A stretch of DNA of 10,781 bases, from the NCBI GenBank assembly GCA_002314265.1, contig DCEW01000063.1, positions 18,398 to 29,178 on the forward strand. The letters run 5' to 3'. The stretch comes from Flavobacteriales bacterium UBA1820 (GTDB taxonomy: Bacteria > Bacteroidota > Bacteroidia > Flavobacteriales > UBA1820). A model generated the notes under the pieces. That model was not told where the DNA came from, did no database searches, and saw nothing but the letters and a program-made list of their open reading frames with translations. This document shows, piece by piece, positions 7,179-10,781 of the stretch (position 1 is the first letter of the stretch; each line of letters starts with the position of its first letter). The position numbers were made by a program, and so were the translations under genes.

Positions 7179-7853
7179 ATGAAAAAGGAACAGGAAAAGG
7201 CGAAAATATGCCGTGATTGCCCTGCGGCTCCCGCCGAAGCAACCCCGCTGCGTCCCGATGCGTTCGAGATGAGCGAGGAGGACAAGATAGAAGCCATCGA
7301 GAAAGACTTCCGTCATATCATGCACACCTTGGGGCTGGACTTGACGGACGACTCGCTGCGCAACACCCCGCACCGGGTGGCCAAAATGTACGTCCGGGAG
7401 ATTTTCTCCGGGCTGGATCCGCAGAAAAAACCGCGGTTGTCTTCCTTTGAAAACAAATACCGCTACGGACAGATGCTGGTGGAAAAGAACATCACGTTGT
7501 ACTCCACGTGCGAGCATCACTTTCTGCCCATCGTAGGCAAGGCGCACGTGGCCTATATCTCGCACGGGTCGGTGATCGGACTTTCGAAGTTGAACCGCAT
7601 CGTGGACTATTACGCCCGCCGTCCGCAGGTGCAGGAACGCCTGACCATGCAGATCGTCCGGGAACTCCAGAAGGCCTTGGGCACCGAGGATGTGGCCTGT
7701 GTGATCGATGCCAAGCACTTGTGTGTCAATTCGCGCGGCATCCGCGACGTGGCTTCGGCTACCGTAACGGCCGAATACGGCGGCGCGTTCAAGGACGAGG
7801 CCGTCCGCCGGGAATTCCTCCGTTTTATCGAACTGGAGACTCATTACCAGTAG
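7179..7853 (+). CDS. folE: GTP cyclohydrolase I (FolE)
   Basis: FolE converts GTP to 7,8-dihydroneopterin triphosphate, the first step of tetrahydrofolate synthesis, and also supplies the queuosine pathway. The 224-residue protein has the type I signature. Zinc ligands are C111, H114 and C182, the catalytic histidines are H113 and H180, and the C-terminal [13 protein letters not shown] segment (178-190) is intact. The helical N-terminal part includes [10 protein letters not shown] (61-70). The start at 7179 is chosen because it follows the -7 element and gives normal length; the frame remains open to 7089. The first 30 residues are poorly conserved in appearance and carry a CRDC (C11-C14) pair not needed for the known active site. 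It is followed by cysS after 53 bases on the same strand, so the two are probably co-transcribed. Confidence 0.97.
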   Translation: MKKEQEKAKICRDCPAAPAEATPLRPDAFEMSEEDKIEAIEKDFRHIMHTLGLDLTDDSLRNTPHRVAKMYVREIFSGLDPQKKPRLSSFENKYRYGQMLVEKNITLYSTCEHHFLPIVGKAHVAYISHGSVIGLSKLNRIVDYYARRPQVQERLTMQIVRELQKALGTEDVACVIDAKHLCVNSRGIRDVASATVTAEYGGAFKDEAVRREFLRFIELETHYQ

Positions 7854-7906
7854 CAAAGCGGCCCCGATCCATTTTTCAGCAAACAAACAAAAAGAACGAC
7901 AAGACG

Positions 7907-9409
7907 ATGGCAACAGCTCTGTATCAGCAAAACGAACTCTGGGTGTACAATTCCCTCACGGGCAAAAAAGAACGTTTCGTTCCCACGGTCGAAGGCCGGG
8001 TGGGCATGTACGTATGCGGCCCGACGGTGTATTCCAACGTGCACTTGGGCAACTGTCGCACCTTCATGTCGTTCGATATGATATTCCGGTATTTCACCTT
8101 CCTGGGTTACAAGGTGCGCTATGTGCGCAACATCACCGATGCCGGACACCTGGAGAACGATGCCGACCAGGGCGAGGACAAGATCGCCAAGAAAGCCCGT
8201 CTGGAGGCACTCGAACCGATGGAGGTCGTCCAGCGCTACACCGAGGATTTCCACCGGGTGATGCGCCTTTTGGGCAACCTGCCCCCTTCCATCGAACCGA
8301 CGGCCACTGGGCATATCCTCGAACAGATCGCCATCACGCAGGACATCCTGGACAAGGGCTATGCCTACGTGTCGAACGGATCGGTGTATTTCGACGTGGA
8401 AAAATACAACCGCGAGCATCCCTTCGGGGCCGGCCCTTACGGAGAACTCTCGGGGCGCAACATCGACGAACTGATGGACGCTACACGCGAACTGGAAGGC
8501 CAGCACGAGAAGCGTTCTCCCCGCGATTTTGCCCTGTGGAAAAAAGCTTCCCCGCTGCACATCATGCATTGGCCCTCGCCGTGGAGCGAAGGCTTTCCCG
8601 GTTGGCATTTGGAGTGCTCGGCCATGAGTACCAAGTATCTGGGAGAGACCTTCGACATACATGGCGGGGGAATGGACCTGAAGTTCCCGCATCACGAATG
8701 CGAAATCGCTCAAAACCAGGTACACAACCACAGTCGGGGTGCTCGCTATTGGCTGCATGCCAACATGTTGACCCTCAATGGGAAGAGAATGAGCAAGTCC
8801 ACCGGCAATATCCTGAATCCCGACGAACTCTTCACCGGGAAGAATCACATCCTCGCCAAAGCTTTTCCGCCGGCCGTGGTGCGCTTTTTCGTCATGCAGG
8901 CGCATTACCGCTCGGTGTTGGACTTCTCGTCGGATGCGCTGGAGGCGGCCGAGAAAGGCTACTACCGCTTGATGGAAGGCATCGACCGCATTTCGGCCCT
9001 CAAACCCTCTGCGGAAAGCACGTTCGACGTAGGGGCTTGGCGGGAGCGTTGCTTTGCTGCGATGAATGACGACTTCAACACTCCGGTGCTCATCGCACAC
9101 CTGTTCGAGGCGGTAGGCGAGATCAACAAGGCCTACGACGGCAAAGCGGGCTTTACGGCCGACGACATCGCTCTGCTGCGCCAGACCTTCGAGGGATTCG
9201 TCTATCAGGTGATGGGCATCGAAAACATCGACCGGGCCGGCGACCAGGGGCTTACCGATGCGCTGATCGGTCTGTTCATCGAAGAGCGCAATGCGGCCCG
9301 TGCGGCGCGCGATTGGGCGCTCTCCGACCGGATACGCGACCGTCTGGCTGCCTTGGGCATTGCCCTGAAGGACGGCAAGGACGGTACGACCTATTCCATC
9401 GAACGATGA
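7907..9409 (+). CDS. cysS: Cysteinyl-tRNA synthetase
   Basis: CysRS charges tRNA-Cys with cysteine; it is a monomeric class I synthetase. At 500 residues it is somewhat longer than the 461 of E. coli. Zinc ligands C37, C237, H262 and E266 align with E. coli C28, C209, H234 and E238. The HIGH motif is the variant HLGN (46-49), as I recall it from other Bacteroidetes CysRS, and the KMSKS loop reads KRMSKSTGN (293-301). A helical anticodon-binding DALR domain and a C-terminal segment with [18 protein letters not shown] (468-485) complete the protein. The frame is open back into folE, but the ATG at 7907 precedes the family-type start ([20 protein letters not shown]) and follows an A-rich leader. 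Its TGA overlaps the yidD ATG by 4 bases. Confidence 0.97.
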   Translation: MATALYQQNELWVYNSLTGKKERFVPTVEGRVGMYVCGPTVYSNVHLGNCRTFMSFDMIFRYFTFLGYKVRYVRNITDAGHLENDADQGEDKIAKKARLEALEPMEVVQRYTEDFHRVMRLLGNLPPSIEPTATGHILEQIAITQDILDKGYAYVSNGSVYFDVEKYNREHPFGAGPYGELSGRNIDELMDATRELEGQHEKRSPRDFALWKKASPLHIMHWPSPWSEGFPGWHLECSAMSTKYLGETFDIHGGGMDLKFPHHECEIAQNQVHNHSRGARYWLHANMLTLNGKRMSKSTGNILNPDELFTGKNHILAKAFPPAVVRFFVMQAHYRSVLDFSSDALEAAEKGYYRLMEGIDRISALKPSAESTFDVGAWRERCFAAMNDDFNTPVLIAHLFEAVGEINKAYDGKAGFTADDIALLRQTFEGFVYQVMGIENIDRAGDQGLTDALIGLFIEERNAARAARDWALSDRIRDRLAALGIALKDGKDGTTYSIER

Positions 9410-9627
9410 AGCGCGTATTGACCTATCCGCTGATCCTGCTGATCCGTTTTTACCAACAGGTTATTTCCCCGCATCTGGGGGCGAACTGCCGCTACACGCC
9501 CACTTGTTCGGCGTATGCGATCCAGGCGCTGCAAAAGCACGGGCTGCTGAAGGGTTCGTGGCTGGCACTGCGACGTATCCTGCGGTGCAATCCGTGGGGC
9601 GGGTCGGGTTACGATCCGGTGCCGTAG
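9406..9627 (+). CDS. yidD: Membrane protein insertion efficiency factor YidD
   Basis: YidD is a small inner-membrane-associated protein that assists YidC-dependent membrane protein insertion. The 73-residue product matches the family along its whole length: an amphipathic N-terminus with a hydrophobic stretch ([16 protein letters not shown]), then CRYTPTCS (28-35), HG-x-x-KG (45-50), RRILRCNPW (56-64) and the terminal GYDPVP. The three conserved cysteines are C28, C34 and C61. The ATG at 9406 overlaps the cysS stop codon as ATGA, so translation is probably coupled to cysS. In many bacteria yidD sits with rnpA and yidC; its location after cysS here is a local arrangement. The open frame upstream of 9406 is simply out-of-frame cysS. 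Confidence 0.95.
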   Translation: MKRVLTYPLILLIRFYQQVISPHLGANCRYTPTCSAYAIQALQKHGLLKGSWLALRRILRCNPWGGSGYDPVP

Positions 9628-9660
9628 TGTTTTTGTGATTCGGATGAGTTTTCTATTTTC

Positions 9661-9702
9661 TACCGCCCGAAAACTTTTGGGGAGGGTTCTTCGTTTTTTT
9701 TT
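9661..9702 (+). terminator. Weak candidate terminator after yidD
   Basis: An imperfect inverted repeat, ACCGCCC (9662-9668) against GGGGAGGGT (9679-9687), is followed after a few bases by a run of eight or nine T (9694-9702). The stem has an internal mismatch and a long loop, so it is much weaker than the pnp and tRNA terminators. It is the only candidate between yidD and the next gene. Confidence 0.35.
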
Positions 9703-9746
9703 CGGAAAAAACAGGAGGTGAGATTAGGAGGGGCAGACCTTTTTCC

Positions 9747-9754
9747 TATCTTTA
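9747..9754 (+). promoter_or_regulatory. Near-match -7 element for lipoprotein B
   Basis: TATCTTTA differs from the TAnnTTTG element only in the last base and lies 18 bases upstream of the ATG at 9773. The spacing resembles that of folE (22 bases from element to ATG). The leader would be about a dozen bases. No -33 TTTG is evident. Confidence 0.4.
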
Positions 9755-9772
9755 GGGCAAAATGTCGGTAAG

Positions 9773-10744
9773 ATGGATACTCGTTTTTCCTTCCTGACAG
9801 GCGTGCTGATGTTGCTCTTGTCGGGGATATGGGTCGGATGCCAACGCACGGAAGAGCCCGTATTTCCCCGGACTGTGCATCTGACAGCGGAAAAAATACC
9901 CCTGAATCAGATCGCTTATCCGGAAGTAATAACTTTGGCGGACGGGTACTTCGTATTTACTTGTTCACAGACGGACTCCTTGATTTATTTCTACACCGTA
10001 CCCGACTTGCAGTTCGTCGGGAAGGGAGGTCGGAAAGGCGAGGGGCCGGGGGAATTTTTGTCGTTTGCGAATTTTTGCGGCAACCGGGAGGGGAGGTTGA
10101 TCCTGTTGGGCTTCCCTTCGCGCAATTTTCGCCAGGCACATCTGGACAGTACGGGGCGGATGGTCTGGGGCGACTGGTACAAGTTCGATAGCTTTGATGC
10201 GCTCAACTGGCCGAGGATCATCGGCGATTCGCTGTTGGTGTACAGTACATTGTTCAATATCAAAAAATACGACCTGAAGAACGGCAAACCTTTGGGGGAA
10301 GTTTTTATGCTGGAACCCGGAGAAAAGCGTTCGACCATGACCCCGAACATGGGATATATCGCGGCCAACGATACCTCTGTCGTATACGCATATCCATATA
10401 AAAACCGATTCGACCTTTTCGACATTTCTACCTTGAAGTTGAAAAAAAGCGTCATAGGTCCCGGAAAAACACAGATCGAACAGGGGTCTTCGGGTACAAC
10501 CACCCGGTATTATATCTATCCTTTCGCGACCGAAAGCCGTTTTTATCTGTTGAAAGCGGCCAAAGACCGCAAACCGGATGAATACAAGGTTACGATGCAG
10601 GTATTTGACAACGATGCCAATCCTGTGGTGGAATATACTTTCGATATAGGTCCGGGTGCCTTTGTCGTGGATGAAGATAACGGGTATATTTATTCGTTTA
10701 ACGGGCTGTATGAGGATTTCCTGTTGCGTTATAAATTGTTGTAA
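9773..10744 (+). CDS. Predicted lipoprotein with TolB-like six-bladed propeller fold (copy B)
   Basis: This 323-residue protein has a lipoprotein-type signal peptide (R4, hydrophobic core 7-19) ending in GIWVGC, with the cysteine at C23. Tryptophan at the -3 position is unusual for a lipobox. The mature part is rich in short beta segments with aromatic residues. The DSLIYFYTVPDL segment (68-79) leads into GRKGEGPGE (86-94), the same landmark as in the lipoprotein at 5878-6942. A second shared block is PNMGYIAANDTSVVYAYPYK (191-210) with the following KNRFDLFDISTLKLKKSVIG (210-229), matched in the other protein around 211-247. Propeller lipoproteins of this kind (TolB-like / BF3164 type) are abundant in Bacteroidetes and uncharacterised. 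Residues after the cysteine (QRTEE) include acids at +5 and +6, loosely like a surface export signal. Family and location are inferred. Confidence 0.85.
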   Translation: MDTRFSFLTGVLMLLLSGIWVGCQRTEEPVFPRTVHLTAEKIPLNQIAYPEVITLADGYFVFTCSQTDSLIYFYTVPDLQFVGKGGRKGEGPGEFLSFANFCGNREGRLILLGFPSRNFRQAHLDSTGRMVWGDWYKFDSFDALNWPRIIGDSLLVYSTLFNIKKYDLKNGKPLGEVFMLEPGEKRSTMTPNMGYIAANDTSVVYAYPYKNRFDLFDISTLKLKKSVIGPGKTQIEQGSSGTTTRYYIYPFATESRFYLLKAAKDRKPDEYKVTMQVFDNDANPVVEYTFDIGPGAFVVDEDNGYIYSFNGLYEDFLLRYKLL

Positions 10745-10781
10745 CCGTTTGCGTTTTTCCTTCACCCGACCCAAAAGCGGC

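Noticed and set aside
7508..7906. An N-terminal extension of CysRS reaching back into folE.
   Set aside because: The stretch is out-of-frame folE sequence; the family N-terminus begins at the ATG at 7907.
6996..7913. A 305-codon minus-strand frame opposite folE.
   Set aside because: FolE on the plus strand carries all active-site residues and has a -7 element; the antisense product shows no recognisable domain.
7952..8056. Loss of the second histidine of the HIGH motif in CysRS (HLGN).
   Set aside because: From memory, this variant is usual in CysRS of Bacteroidetes and the remaining catalytic features are intact, so it is not evidence of an inactive or novel enzyme.
7844..9100. A 418-codon minus-strand frame opposite cysS.
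   Set aside because: It is the mirror of cysS, which is complete with its zinc ligands and both signature motifs.
9694..9711. A T-run followed by TCGG and an A-run, resembling a hairpin.
   Set aside because: The stem would be A-T pairs only and too unstable to call as a structure by itself; it is better read as the T tract of the weak yidD terminator candidate.

Overview
The window looks like chromosomal core sequence from a GC-rich Bacteroidales bacterium; an Alistipes or other Rikenellaceae member fits best. The evidence is three exact TAnnTTTG -7 promoter elements of the Bacteroidetes type, A-rich leaders without Shine-Dalgarno sequences, a DUF4286-type gene next to rsmA, Bacteroidetes-style variants in CysRS and PNPase, and two lipoproteins of a propeller family common in Bacteroidetes. 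The genus is an inference from style, not from a search.

Layout. Bases 1-25 are the 3' end of a tRNA, probably tRNA-Ser, followed by a strong hairpin terminator. Everything from 191 to 6942 then reads on the minus strand. In transcription order this is: a propeller lipoprotein (6942-5878); an argS - DUF4286 - rsmA operon (5725-2761) with its own -7 element and a 4-base stop/start overlap between the last two genes; and pnp (2561-249), which has its own -7 element, a leader with two stable hairpins, and a hairpin terminator at 191-216. A 236-base divergent region (6943-7178) separates this block from a plus-strand group: folE (7179-7853), cysS (7907-9409) and yidD (9406-9627, overlapping cysS by 4 bases). 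A second propeller lipoprotein (9773-10744), related to the first, closes the window.

How the genes fit together. Most of the content is translation and RNA metabolism: two class I aminoacyl-tRNA synthetases (Arg, Cys), the 16S rRNA dimethyltransferase RsmA, polynucleotide phosphorylase and a tRNA. FolE starts folate/pterin synthesis and YidD helps membrane protein insertion. The two lipoproteins are the accessory element. They share a fold family, lie in opposite orientations and bracket folE-cysS-yidD, but nothing shows that they work with those genes.

I see no mobile element, CRISPR array, phage gene or defence system, and no strong case for a new multi-gene system. The most useful leads are the structured pnp leader, the repeated RGG tail on PNPase, the lipoprotein pair, and the small DUF4286 protein translationally coupled to rsmA.
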